Shown here one piece after another: positions 26,340 through 37,419 of a DNA stretch of 64,000 nucleotides (the first letter of the stretch is position 1; each line of letters opens with the position of its first letter). Below the pieces are notes generated by a model. That model saw nothing but the letters and a program-made list of their open reading frames with translations. It was not told the origin of the DNA and did not search any database. The stretch is from Ligustrum vulgare (taxonomy: Eukaryota > Streptophyta > Magnoliopsida > Lamiales > Oleaceae). The translations under genes and the position numbers were made by a program. The DNA lies in NCBI GenBank assembly GCA_963555705.1, contig OY743170.1:10455096-10519095 (forward strand), in the 5' to 3' direction.

Positions 26340-29300
26340 CATGAATGATGCGGTTGGGGTGCATTTTCGCATGATGATGCGTTAGTAATCCGGGCGGTGG
26401 TGGGCCGAAATGTTTTATCCTGGATGATGGTACCTCGGTAAATGTGACTTAAGGTGTAACGTATGATAAGATGGGAATTAGTAACTCCCCTCATTCCGGT
26501 CCCAGACCCCATATATGGGTTCACAGGGGATTATCACATCACTCCTAGAGAATCCATAATCCTTATGACCGAGGTAGGACAAGTGACAGCTCTCTCTAAG
26601 ATGCCTATGGAGTTCTTAATCGTAGAAAAAATCTCCTCATATCACGGCTCGATTGGAAGGGTGGGCCTAATTGATCTGGGGGTCGTAACTCACAAAAATT
26701 ATATTTGTATGAAATTCCCGGCTGAATATGGTGTAGCTACTATTAGGCGTAGTTAGACAGAGTCACAGTCCTATTACACAAACGCTATCCGAAAGTTCCA
26801 AGACCGAACCGTCAATATGATTAGCGATGTGGCAATGGCCGAGGCTGTTTCAGACCCTGAAAAATTGGGTGCAGGACCTGTCGCAGATGAAAATGTTACA
26901 ATGGCACACGAAGAAGATCCGGAAGATATGGATCCAATAATGACAAGCGATAATTGTTGCACTACCCCTGTTGAAAAGCTGGAATGCTTTGTGTTGATCC
27001 AAATGACCCAATGCAGGAGTTACAGATTGGGCAGGGTTCATCGGTTGAATACAAAGAGCAGCTAAAAAGCTTTCTGCTCCAAAATCTCGATGTGTTCGCA
27101 TGGAAACACGATGACATGGTTGGAACTGACCCTAAGATAGCCTGTCTCAGGCTCCAAATTGATCCGAGACTCCCTGGGCACAGGCAAAAGAGAAGGCCAA
27201 TAAGTCCAGAGAAGTATCAGGCCTTGAAAGAGGAGGTATCGAAGCTATTGAAAAATAGTTTCATTAGAAAATCCCGTTATTCGAAGTGGGTGTCGAACCC
27301 AGTTTTGGTCCCAAAGAAAAGCGAAAAGTTGCGGTATGCATTGATTTCTCAAATTTAAACCAAGCATGTCCAACAGAAAGTTTTCGCTACCCCGGATTGA
27401 TCAATTAATTGACTCCACGACGGGGCATGAAATGTAAAGCTTTATGGATGGATACTCTGGATACAATCAAATCCTCATATATAAATAGATGAGGAGCACA
27501 CCTTGTTTATTACGGACAGGGGGCTTTATTGTTATAGGGCAATGTCCTTTGGATTGAAAAATGCAGGGGCCACCTACCAAAGGTTACTGAATCAAATGTT
27601 CTCAAAGCAACTCGAAAACACCATGGAAGTATATGTGGACGACATGCTAGTAAAAAGTATGGTCTACTCAGAAATGTTCGCCATTTATCAGATACCTTTG
27701 ATATAATAAGAAAGTATCGAATAAAGCTTAACCCCGTGAAGTGTACCTTTGGGGTAGCATCTAGAAAGTTCCTTGGTTTCATGGGAAATAGAAAGAGCAT
27801 TGAAGTTAATCCGGATAAAATCAAAGCTTTGCTTGACATGCGCTCACCCCGAAGCCCTAAAGAAGTGCAAAGCTTAACTGGAAGGGTTGCAGCCTTGAGG
27901 AAATTCGTCTCTAAGTCCACTGACAAGTGTTTACCTTTCTTCAAGGTCTTAAAAGGGGGATGACGGTTCCAGTGGAAGCAGGAATGTGAGCAAGCTTTTT
28001 CCGAGTTGAAAGCGTTCTTGGGACAGGCCCCCTATTGTCTAAACCAAAGGTAGGTGAACCGCTTCTTCTTTACCTAGTTGTTTCTAAGGAGGCTATCACC
28101 TCTGTGTTAGTTAGAGAAGAGAATGGGAATCAGCTTCCGGTATACTATGTAAGTAAAGCCATGCTGGATGTCGAAATTCGCTACCCGGACATGGAGAAAC
28201 TCACTTTAGTGTTAATCACAGGGGCTCGTAAACACTGCCTCTACTTTCAGTCACATTCGATATGATTACTCACAAGTTTCCCAATGAGACAAGTCTTGCA
28301 AAAATAGGATGTATCTGGAAGGTTAATGAAGTGGGCAATAGAGATCAGTCAGTATGACCTTCAGTACATGCCCCGGGCAGCTGTAATGGGCCAAGCATTA
28401 GCAGATTTCATAGTTGAATTTACGCATCCATCCAAGGTCGAGATGATTGAGAATGTAGGTGACAATAATGAGTGGAGGCTATTCGCTGATGGGTCCTCTG
28501 CTGAAGGAAGATCTGGTGCCGGAGTAATACTGGTAAGCCCAAAGGGACATAAGTTACACATCGCAGTTCGCTTTGGCTTTAAAGCTTCAAACAATGTAGC
28601 AGAATATGAAGCACTCTTGGCTGGCTAAGGCTTGCAATAGCTCTGAAAATCAAATCATTAGTGGCGAACAGTGATTCGCAACTTGTCGTAATCCAAGTTA
28701 ACGAGCAGTTCTCTGCCAAGGAACCGGTTATGATTGCATACTTGAAGAAAGTGAAGGATTTAATGGCCCATTTCGAAAAATTTGAATTGCTCCACATTCC
28801 CAGGACTGAGATTTCCTACGCAAATGCCTTATCTAAACTAGCGAGTAGCAAAGACGCTAAGCTCCTCAATATGGTACCAATCGAACATCTACCGGTCTCC
28901 TACATTGAGCTAGGGGCAGAGGTGTTGGTGATAGAAGAAGATAATTCTTGGATGACTCCTATTTTGGCCTACTAAAAGTATCAAACTCTACCAGAGAAGT
29001 CAGAAGAAGCTCGAAAATTGCAAAGGTATGTCGCCAATTTTGTCCTTCTCGATGGTGTACTCTATAAGCGGAGTTACACCTCTCCTTTGTTGCGGTGTGT
29101 TGGACCAGAAGACGGACAGTAAATAATGAGGGAAATTCATGAGGGCATTTGTGGTAATCATGCCGGAGCGTTTTCTTTGGCTAGGAAAACCCTGAAATAA
29201 GGGTATTTTTAGCCAACTATGTGGAAGGACTCTCATGACTTCGTTCGAAGATGTGACAAATGTCAAAGGTATGCCACCATACCGCATCGGCCGCATTACG

Positions 29301-29400
29301 AGTTGATGGTGGTAAGCAGCCAATGGCCTGTTGCGAAGTGGGGGATCGATATTATCGATCTCATGCCCCGAGGCACTGGTAACAACCGCTTTACCCAAAT
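26340..29400 (+). pseudogene. Tat-lineage pol remnant: protease, RT, RNase H, second RNase H, partial integrase
   Basis: Pieces in shifting frames follow the normal order. 26340-26760 is protease-like (GFTGDYHITP-like and a MKFPAEYGV end). 26984-27960 is reverse transcriptase, with YVDDMLVKS at about 27634-27660 as the catalytic box. 28035-28380 is the Ty3 RNase H. 28470-28970 holds a second, archaeal-type RNase H (FADGSSAEGRSGAGVIL and NNVAEYEALLAG), a hallmark of the Tat lineage. 29000-29400 has the integrase zinc-binding region (RRCDKCQRYA) and the first catalytic block (KWGIDIIDLMP), then homology stops at about 29400. At least ten stops or frameshifts; no second LTR. Confidence 0.88.
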
Positions 29401-31559
29401 ATGAATGTGTCAATTACCAAAATATGAATGGGCTGCTTTTGATTTTGACAAAAATGCCCTTGCATGTGTTAAATATTTACTGTTCAATTCTAAATTAACG
29501 GTGAAATGAGATTAAATTTGACGGAAATGATGTCTCCCACAAGAAAATGTAAAGGGTGGGACGTTTAGTGTCAAAAATCAAAACGTTGGGACGTTTTGCA
29601 CAATACATGTCAAAGTTAGGGACGTTTTTGTACTATTAACCCAAGATACATCATGGCTATGAGTCAGACAACAATAAATTTGCATCGTGGGTCGGGTCAC
29701 TCCGCCCCATGCCCCGACCCAAGAAAAATAAATAAATTCAAACCCGCCCCATGACCCGCTAATTTTGGGGTGAGGCGGGTTCGGGTTTAGGGCGGGTCAA
29801 CACTTCCACCCCGTTTACCAACTCGTTTTGTATTTTTCTTTAGTTTTTAATTTTAATTTTTTTCCTTTTCTTCATTTTCTTTTTCTTTTTTCTTATAATA
29901 TTTTGTCAAAATAATTATTCGGGCCAGGTCGGCAAAAACCCGTCCCACCCCGTGAACCAATCAGATTTTTTCACCCTGTCCCATACTCGCGCCTGCGGGT
30001 CGACGGTCAAAGTTTATTTTTTTGCCCCATCATGGTCGAGTGCCCGTCGAATTCTGGGCGGATCAAATTTTTTTGTCATCTCTATTTGAAAGCATTCTTG
30101 TAAAAGCTTGCAAAAATTAGAAGCAGGCGTAAGAGCAAAGCACTTTTCAAGAAGGAACGTGGCCTCAAAAGAAACTATAAGATCTGGCTAGAGGTGTCAA
30201 GAGGGACGGGCCGACCAGACCCGTGAAAACTTGCTCGGATCTACTCGGGACCGCAGGCCGACCCGTGACCAGTGCGGGCCGTTCACGGGTCAAGAAATTG
30301 TGAACCGCTAGTTTTGCGGGTCAAACCTTCGTGGGCCGCGGTTAACCCGCTGGCCCGTAAAAAAAAAATTGTTTTTTTTTAAATATGGTAATATTGAAAA
30401 TCTCCCTCCTTCTACAAACTCTAATACAACTTGTAAAGCAAAATCTTATTTTTTTTCTTCCTAATAGCTAAAAAACTTAATGTTCTTTGATAATAGTAAT
30501 TAGAAATACATTTAGCGTTTAATTGTAATTTGTTTTTGTTTTATTTAAATTTGCAAATTTAGAAGTAATTCATATAAAAAATATATAATTTTAAATTCTA
30601 TGTAAATATTTTATGGTATAAATATGAATTTATCATTTTAATCATTTTGTATTTAGAAACTTGACAAAAAAATTGCTATAAATATGTAAAAATCTATATT
30701 TTTATTTATACGAGCCAAAACAGAACGAACCGCGACCCACATGGGCCAGCGGGCAAGCCGGGTTGTAGTTCGAATTTTGCGGGCTGACCCGAAACCGTTC
30801 CGTAACCCATAGAGGAGTATTGTAAAACAAACTTAATTTAGGTCATTTTATTATTTTGGTTTGGTCTTGTTAATTATTGTAATTAAGTGGGTCTATGAGT
30901 CCACATCTAGAATAAGTCATGCTCCAGAATAATTCATTATGTAGAAATTGTCTTGTATGATATAGTATTTAGTGGATGTTACTAGGTAGTTGAAAGATGC
31001 ATTTATTTTTATTGTTAAGATGTATATAGAAGGTCAATTGAGCACTATAAAATATCATCAATTCTCCGGATGATATTTCTTTCACCACAGATATTTTCAA
31101 CTGATTGGATGATGCAGGACGTGTTGAAATTTAACCAGGCAAAACCACAAAGAAATCACAAGTTAAATACGATTAGATCAAAATTAATGAATACAAACGT
31201 GAAGAAAGAGTAAGCTATCCTTAATCAATCTATTAAGTGTGATTAGAAGCTTGATTAATAGCCATGTCAAAGGCAACACCACGAATCACGCTAGAAATTA
31301 AATCCAAAATGACCCACAACTATTTCACAGAAGAGATAAAATAATGGACTTCATGAAGAAGAACACGAATCCGAAAACGGAAGCCAATAAAATTCCAAAC
31401 GTGAATGCCTATTTGTGAACAAAACGTGGCTACTATATTATTCAAATGAATGGGCTGCAACTCTAGGTTCCAATTGGGATTCCACCAAAAGAGAATGCCG
31501 TTTTCATCTAGCAAAGGGAGCTGCCGATTTCATCTCGCAAAGGAGGCTCGTGTTTCCCT
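29401..31559. other. Non-coding interval with GC-rich small repeats
   Basis: No gene seen. 29420-29640 repeats GGGACGTTT words. 29690-30090 has CGGGTCGGG-type text and ends TTTTGTCATCTCTA. 30190-30830 starts TAGAGGTGTCAAGAGGGACG and has dense CGGGCC/GGCCCG words at both sides of an AT-rich centre. The last two look like non-autonomous hAT-type repeats, but target duplications were not confirmed. Confidence 0.45.
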
Positions 31560-31916
31560 CAATGTTCTAAAGTACGTAATACGTTACGATGCGTCGAGAT
31601 CAAGAATCACAAGTTTAGACGTGTCAATGCGAAGAATAAGCGTCATAATGTGTTTCGTATTTTTAATATTATTTTAATTATTTTAAGACATTAAATATAT
31701 TTTTATATATAAAAAAATAATAATAATAAAAACCGGATTAGGCGGAACCTAGGCGAGATTAGGCGCGCCTAGGCACATTTAATCCCACCTAGGCGTGCGC
31801 GCCTAGGCAATCAAAAAAAAACGTTGACCGCATTTTTACGCGCATACCACTTATTCGACGCGTTTTGACCACGTATCGCGCCTAGACGGCGCATTTTCGC
31901 GCATTTTAGAACACTG
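31560..31916. mobile_element. hAT-type MITE (357 bp)
   Basis: Ends read CAATGTTCTAAAGTACG on the left and, on the other strand, CAGTGTTCTAAAATGCG on the right. The flanking octamers GTTTCCCT (31552-31559) and ATTTCACT (31917-31924) agree at 6 of 8 positions, consistent with an old 8-bp target duplication. The interior has repeated GCGCCTAGGC words. No coding capacity. Confidence 0.65.
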
Positions 31917-32640
31917 ATTTCACTTTAATTCCACAAGTCCTAATCTCGTTTTGGCTCCACTTAAATAGATAACAACTTAGGTTAGCATAATTCACCTAAT
32001 GGATAAGTGGGCCGTCTTAAACTAACCCAATGAATAATTAGGAAAACCCCATTTAATTCCCCAATTGAGCTATTAAAAATTCTATCTTTACAATTGAGCT
32101 ACTAATCCTTGGATATGAGCTAAATAAATATTGGGATCTTCACATAAATACCCTACAATTTGACATCAATTTGAAATTTACTTACAATTTATAAAATTTG
32201 AAAAATACTTGCAATAAAATTTGAAAAACTTAAAATACTTCTTTCTAAACCTGTTAAGCATTTTTCCTTTACAACCAAAAGTGCACATAGAGAGAAGTTT
32301 CAAACCCAGAGAGAGAGGTACGATCTTAATGCCAAATTGAGATATCAATCTCCTTCGAATCTCAAAATCTTCATCTCCTTCGGATTTCAATGCTAGAAAA
32401 AGAGTAGAACATTCAGCAATTCAACAATTCAATTATCTACAGAAACAAAAGGTATTTCCAGCTAACATTGATTCTCGCTATTTTCAATTCTTAATCTCTG
32501 ATTTTTTGTTTCTCTAATTACAAAAAGTTGAATTACATTAATAATGTTGGATTATGTTCAACGATAATGCTTCATCTTTTATGCTTTTTGTATTTCCAAT
32601 TATTTGTAATATTTAGATTTCAAAATTGACATAATGTTGA
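31917..32640. other. Non-coding interval, possible left end of a VANDAL-like element
   Basis: No gene seen. 32170-32460 has leader-like composition (AT-rich, then CTCCTTCGAATCTCAAAATC-type text). If the VANDAL reading is right, the left end of that element lies here; such elements often lack clear terminal inverted repeats, so I cannot place it. Confidence 0.35.
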
Positions 32641-32656
32641 TGTGCAAATCATGTTC

Positions 32657-33090
32657 GTAGATAAGGTGTTTGATTATATGCTTGAGATATAATCCAATGT
32701 TAGTGTGTGCTAAAGTATCATAGTCTGTTCCGAAGTATCAAACTCTGATACTTTATCATTAAAAGTTGATTTGCACATAAATTTTCAATCGAGTTTTTGC
32801 CACAAGATAATGACATGGAGAGTTATTTGGTGTGGCACTGTTAGAGTGTTCTGAAGTATAATTATTGTAGATAGGGTGTTTGAAAATGTGATTGAGAGAT
32901 AATCCAATGTTGATATGCGCTGAAGTATCGTAGTCTGTTCCGAAGTATCACACTCTGATACTTTGTCATTAAAAGTTGATTTGCACATAAATTTTCAAAC
33001 GCGTTTTTGCCATAATACAATAACATAGAGAATTATTTATTTTGGCATTGCTAAGAGTGTTGTGAATTATCATGTTTGTAGATAAGGTTT
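32657..33090. repeat. 210-bp tandem repeat, two copies plus start of a third
   Basis: Copies start GTAGATA at 32657 and 32867, and a third starts at 33078 before being cut by the LTR element at 33091. Each full copy has GAAGTATCA followed by CTCTGATACTTT, that is, the clustered motif in both orientations. Confidence 0.85.
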
Positions 33091-33944
33091 TGATGAGATC
33101 CCAGTCGGGGAATCTCGTCGAAAACGCGGAATAACGAAATTTAAACCCTAGGAAATATCTAAATCAGATCTGACACGAAAAATAACAAGAACACGAATAA
33201 ATAAACGGGAATTAAAAGATAGATTCGACGGTAAAACCTTGACCCGACAATCACGATGCAATTAATGACGATGCGGATTGAAGAACCAAGATTGGTGAAC
33301 GCCACAAGGGTTGTCAATTCCTTGATAAGTTCATTGGGTGAACGCCACAAAGAACGGATCTTTGATAAGTTCGAAATAAAAGGGAAAAACTCAACCTTTA
33401 ACAAGAGAATCCTCTCTCAATTTAATTCATAAACTCAAACTTGTCTTTTACAATGAATGGAAAGGAATATAAATAAGCAAAATAACCTAGTATCTAATTT
33501 ACTCAAAATAGAATTCTAAATAGACTAAAATTCTAAAATAGGAAAATAACCTAAAAACCAAAAGGAAATAAAATAATTGGAAAATCAGGAAAATCTAGCC
33601 CCTGCTCATTTACGGACGTGAGGAACTCTCTTACGGTCGTAATGGCCTCTCTGATCAAAAATCTGATTTATTAGTTACAGCCGTGACGAATCTCTTACGG
33701 CCGTGAAATGCCCCTTTTTTTGAATGTTACGGCCGTAACTTCAAGGCTTACGGCCGTAAGTCTTGTTCAGCTTAATTTCTTCATTTTTCTTCGATAATTG
33801 GTTAGGGCCGTGATAGTAAGATTTACGATCGTGAAGGCCGTAATGGCCTTTCTGCCCAAATTACTTCGACCCCTTGCACGTAGATCATTGTCATATTGCC
33901 GATGGCTCGACTTCGCCCTTCGATGCATGGTCTGAATCATATCA
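33091..33944 (-). repeat. 3' LTR of the minus-strand gag-protease LTR element
   Basis: 854 bp. Plus-strand text begins TGATGAGATCCCAG and ends TCATATCA, so on the sense strand it runs TGATATGA to CTCATCA. It matches 36336-37200 closely but lacks about 60 bp found there (near 37110-37170) and carries about ten ACGGCCGTAA boxes at 33610-33850. The polypurine tract follows at 33945. Confidence 0.9.
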
Positions 33945-33962
33945 TACTCCCTCTCTTGAAAA
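33945..33962 (-). other. Polypurine tract of the minus-strand LTR element
   Basis: Sense strand reads TTTTCAAGAGAGGGAGTA directly before the LTR start TGATATGA, as expected for Ty3 elements. Confidence 0.85.
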
Positions 33963-33999
33963 TGATTCGACCTCGAATCCGTTTTTGGTCGGATTTTCA

Positions 34000-36046
34000 A
34001 ACTCCTCCTGCTTTTCTGAGTTTGATGATAATGTTTAAACTTCGTGCGATCCTTCAGACTTTTAGCCTGCTCATTTTTGCCAATGAATTTCTTTCCCGCT
34101 TTAAGTTCATGGCTTGACTTCGGTACCTGTAAAACAGATTTTAAAGAACTAGGGAGGGAATGGTTAGCAAATGCAAATAAACTCATTTTTGTGGTGGACT
34201 CTCTTTTCTTTTTCTTTTCACTCTCAAGCTCACATTTTTCTGAAGTCGTGGCCTCAACTCTCTTGTTTTCAATTTTCACACCCTCTCCTTTTTCTGAGGT
34301 CATGGCATCAACGCTCTTATTTTTCCCCTCAAACTCGCTCTTTATTTTCAATTGGTCCTCTTGGACCTCTTTAGGTGATAGCGGAGCAAGAGTGATCCTT
34401 TTTCCACCCTTCACGAAAGAATATCTATTTTTAAACCCATCGTGTACTACCCTCCTATCATGCTGCCAGGGTCTCCCCAACAGAATATGGCCAACATGCA
34501 TAGGTACTACGTAACAAACCACCTCATCCTTATAACCCCCGATGGAAAAATTGACCCTAGCCTGCTTATTCACCTAAATTTCTCCCGACTCGGTCAGCCA
34601 TTGCAATTTATAAGGGTTCGGATGTTTTATCAAGCTCAAACTCAATTTCTCAACCAACATGGTACTAACCACATTAGTACAACTCCCCCCGTCAATCACC
34701 ATACCACAAACCTTTTTACCCACTAAGCACCTAGTATGGAAGAGATTGTCCCTTTGCTCACCAATTTCATCCACCCTGACCCTAGCACTAAGGACACGCA
34801 GATTAACAAGTGAGTCTTTAACAGTATAGGTCAGCCCTTCCACATCACTACTACTAGCCCCAACATCCACTAACTTAGGCATTCCCTTAAATTCATCCTC
34901 GGAACTAATTTCTCCATTTTCACGCAAGATCATTAGCCTCCTATTTGGACACTGGAATGCTATATGACCCGTACCTAAGCACTTAAAACACTTAATATTT
35001 CTATCCCGAGTTGTTTGAGAATCAGAAATATTTTTACCTTTCGTTGTAGGCTCCTCCTTCCCTTTCGGGTTATGTTCAACGTTGGATTCCTACTTCGGTT
35101 GTGATGTAGGATAAAATGGTGAGTGTCTTCCTGCCCCCTTTCGCCTTAGCTGTCTTTCCACCTTCATGGCCATATGCACCATATCCTCTAGCTCTACATA
35201 GTGTTGCAGCTCAATGACATTGGCAATGTCTCTATTCATCCCACTCAGAAACCTAGCCGTCGTAGCTTCCTGATCCTCCACCACGTTAGCCCGAATCATC
35301 GCCACCTCCACATCCTCGTGATAATCCTCTACACTCCTCGATCCCTGAGTCATACCCTACAGCCTCTGGTAAATATCCCTATAATAATGAGTCGGCACAA
35401 ACCGCTTCCTCATTATGGTTTTTAATTCACCTCAAGTCTCCACTGGCTCCTCAAGGTTCCTCCTCCTACCCGTCACTAATTGGTCCCACCAAATATTTGT
35501 GTAGTCGGTGAATTCAATCACGACTAGTTTCACCTTCTTCTTTTCCGAATAATTATTACAATCAAAAATCCGTTCGAGGTTCGACCTTTGTCTCCCAATC
35601 CAAGTACGCCTCCGGATCACTCCTACCCTAGAACGATGGTATTTTAACTTTACTTTTTCCAAGGTCATCATCAACAAAATCTCTACCCCCACGATGCCTC
35701 CTAGCATCACGACGCTCCCTATCATGCCTCCTCTCATACCTATCTCCTCTATCCCTCCTTCGCATACGACCCAAAGATATACTTCCCTTTCACTGCCCAT
35801 GTCTTCATCATCCACACCAACCCCACGCCTATTACCTCTCCTAACCCGAGAACCATCATGAGATTGATCCCGAGGTCTATGTTCACGCTCTGCACCTCGA
35901 TTCCCCATCTGAGTCATAAACCTCTCAAATTGTGCCCTCATTGCTGCAATATCATCATTACCCTATTCATTCCTTCTATTCACACCCCCGAGCTGTTTTC
36001 TGTCTCGAATAGAAGATGAAGATGTGGAAACCTCTCTATCAGACAT
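34000..36046 (-). pseudogene. gag-protease polyprotein remnant, pol deleted
   Basis: Read from ATG at 36046 downwards. 35941-35432 and 35353-35090 give the gag core, ending in YVELEDMVHMAMKVERQL, typical of plant chromovirus gag. A CCHC zinc knuckle, CFKCLGTGHIAFQC, lies near 34955-34996. Protease follows, with DGGSCTNV near 34686-34710 and HILLGRPWQHDRR near 34480-34500. Stops interrupt gag in several places and a TAG at 34574-34576 splits protease. After the protease linker the frame runs straight into the polypurine tract: reverse transcriptase, RNase H and integrase are absent, not just mutated. Probably CRM/Reina-type; lineage uncertain. Confidence 0.85.
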
Positions 36047-36317
36047 TTTTAAGATACGAACAAGGAAATTCGAAATATTTGGAGAATATTTGGAAATTTT
36101 CGAATTTTTTTTTTTTAATCTGCCAGAGAATTGGACTACGAGTATTGCAGAAAAAACGGAACTGGATTTGGACGAAAAACGAAGAAGAAAAACACTTTTG
36201 AATTTTTGGGACTGACTCTTATGGATCAAACTGAAAAAAATTTATGACCGACACGAAGAACGCGAAGAACACAAAAAAATCACGAAAATTCAAGAAACGC
36301 AAGAATCAGAAATAGAT

Positions 36318-36334
36318 CCAAGCTCTGATACCAG
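36318..36334 (-). other. Primer binding site of the minus-strand LTR element (initiator Met tRNA type)
   Basis: Sense strand reads TGGTATCAGAGC (partly CTGGTATCAGAGCTTGG), two bases after the 5' LTR end, complementary to the 3' end of plant initiator methionine tRNA. Confidence 0.9.
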
Positions 36335-36335
36335 A

Positions 36336-37200
36336 TGATGAGATCCCAGTCGGGGAATCTTGTCGAAAACGCGGAATAACGAAATTTAAACCCTAGGAAA
36401 TATCTAAATCAGATCTGACACGAAAAATAACAAGAACACGAATAAATAAACAGGAATTAAAAGATAGATTCGACGGTAAAACCTTGACCCGACAATCATG
36501 ACGCAATTAATGACGATGCGGATTGAAGAACCAAGATTGGTGAACGCCACAATGGTTGTCAATTCCTTGATAAGTTCATTGGGTGAACGCCACAAAGAAC
36601 GGATCTTTGATAAGTTCGAAACAAAAAGGAAAAACTCAACCTTTAACAAGAGAATCCTCTCTCAATTTAATTCATAAACTCAAACTTGTCTTTTACAATG
36701 AATGGAAAGGAATATAAATAAGTAAAATAACCTAACATCTAATTTACTCAAAATAGAATTCTAAATAGACTAAAATTCTAAAATAGGAAAATAACCTAAA
36801 AACCAAAAGGAAATAAAATAATAGGAAAATCCGGAAAATCTTGCCCGCTCCTCATTTACGGCCGTAATGGCCTCTCTAATCAAAAATCTGATTTATTAGT
36901 TACGGCCGTGACGAATCTCTTATGGCCGTGAAATGCCCCTTTTTTTGAGTGTTACGGCCGTAACTTCAAGGCTTACGGCCGTAAGTCTTGTTCTGCTTAA
37001 TTTCTTCATTTTTCTTCGATAATTGGTTAGGGCCGTGATAGTAAGATTTATGGCCGTGAAGGTCCTCTTTTACGACTGTAATGGCCTTTCTGCCCAAATT
37101 ACTTCGACCCCTTGATTTGGCTTGATCCGTCCCTCTTCTCGGCTCGACCCCAACATGGAACTTACTCCGTTTTGCACGTAGATCATTGTAATATTGCCGA
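36336..37200 (-). repeat. 5' LTR (truncated at its outer end) of the minus-strand LTR element
   Basis: Matches 33091-33944 from TGATGAGATCCCAG up to ATTGCCGAT, then homology stops about 45 bp before the expected outer end. The loss means no target duplication can be compared. It has nine or so ACGGCCGTAA boxes at 36855-37080. Confidence 0.88.
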
Positions 37201-37419
37201 TTGGAAATTATGCACTCCATCCATGTTACGAGGTGTTGTCTAATTTAAACTAGGCTACTAAAATCACGTTTATGTCTAATTGTAATTGTGATGCATATGG
37301 TTTTTACCTGTTGGAACATCCGAGTCATTGATGATGACAATGTAGGTTCAGTGACAGTCAATTGGCATATGCAAAACTCTTTACAACCTGCACTAATTAT
37401 AAAATTGTATGATACATGT

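Noticed and set aside
33767..34573. 268-residue reading frame as an independent gene
   Set aside because: It is the protease end of the minus-strand LTR element running through the pol deletion into the polypurine tract and LTR.
36318..36334. TGATAC in this LTR element as a VANC motif
   Set aside because: It is part of the tRNA primer binding site, as is the one at 62677.
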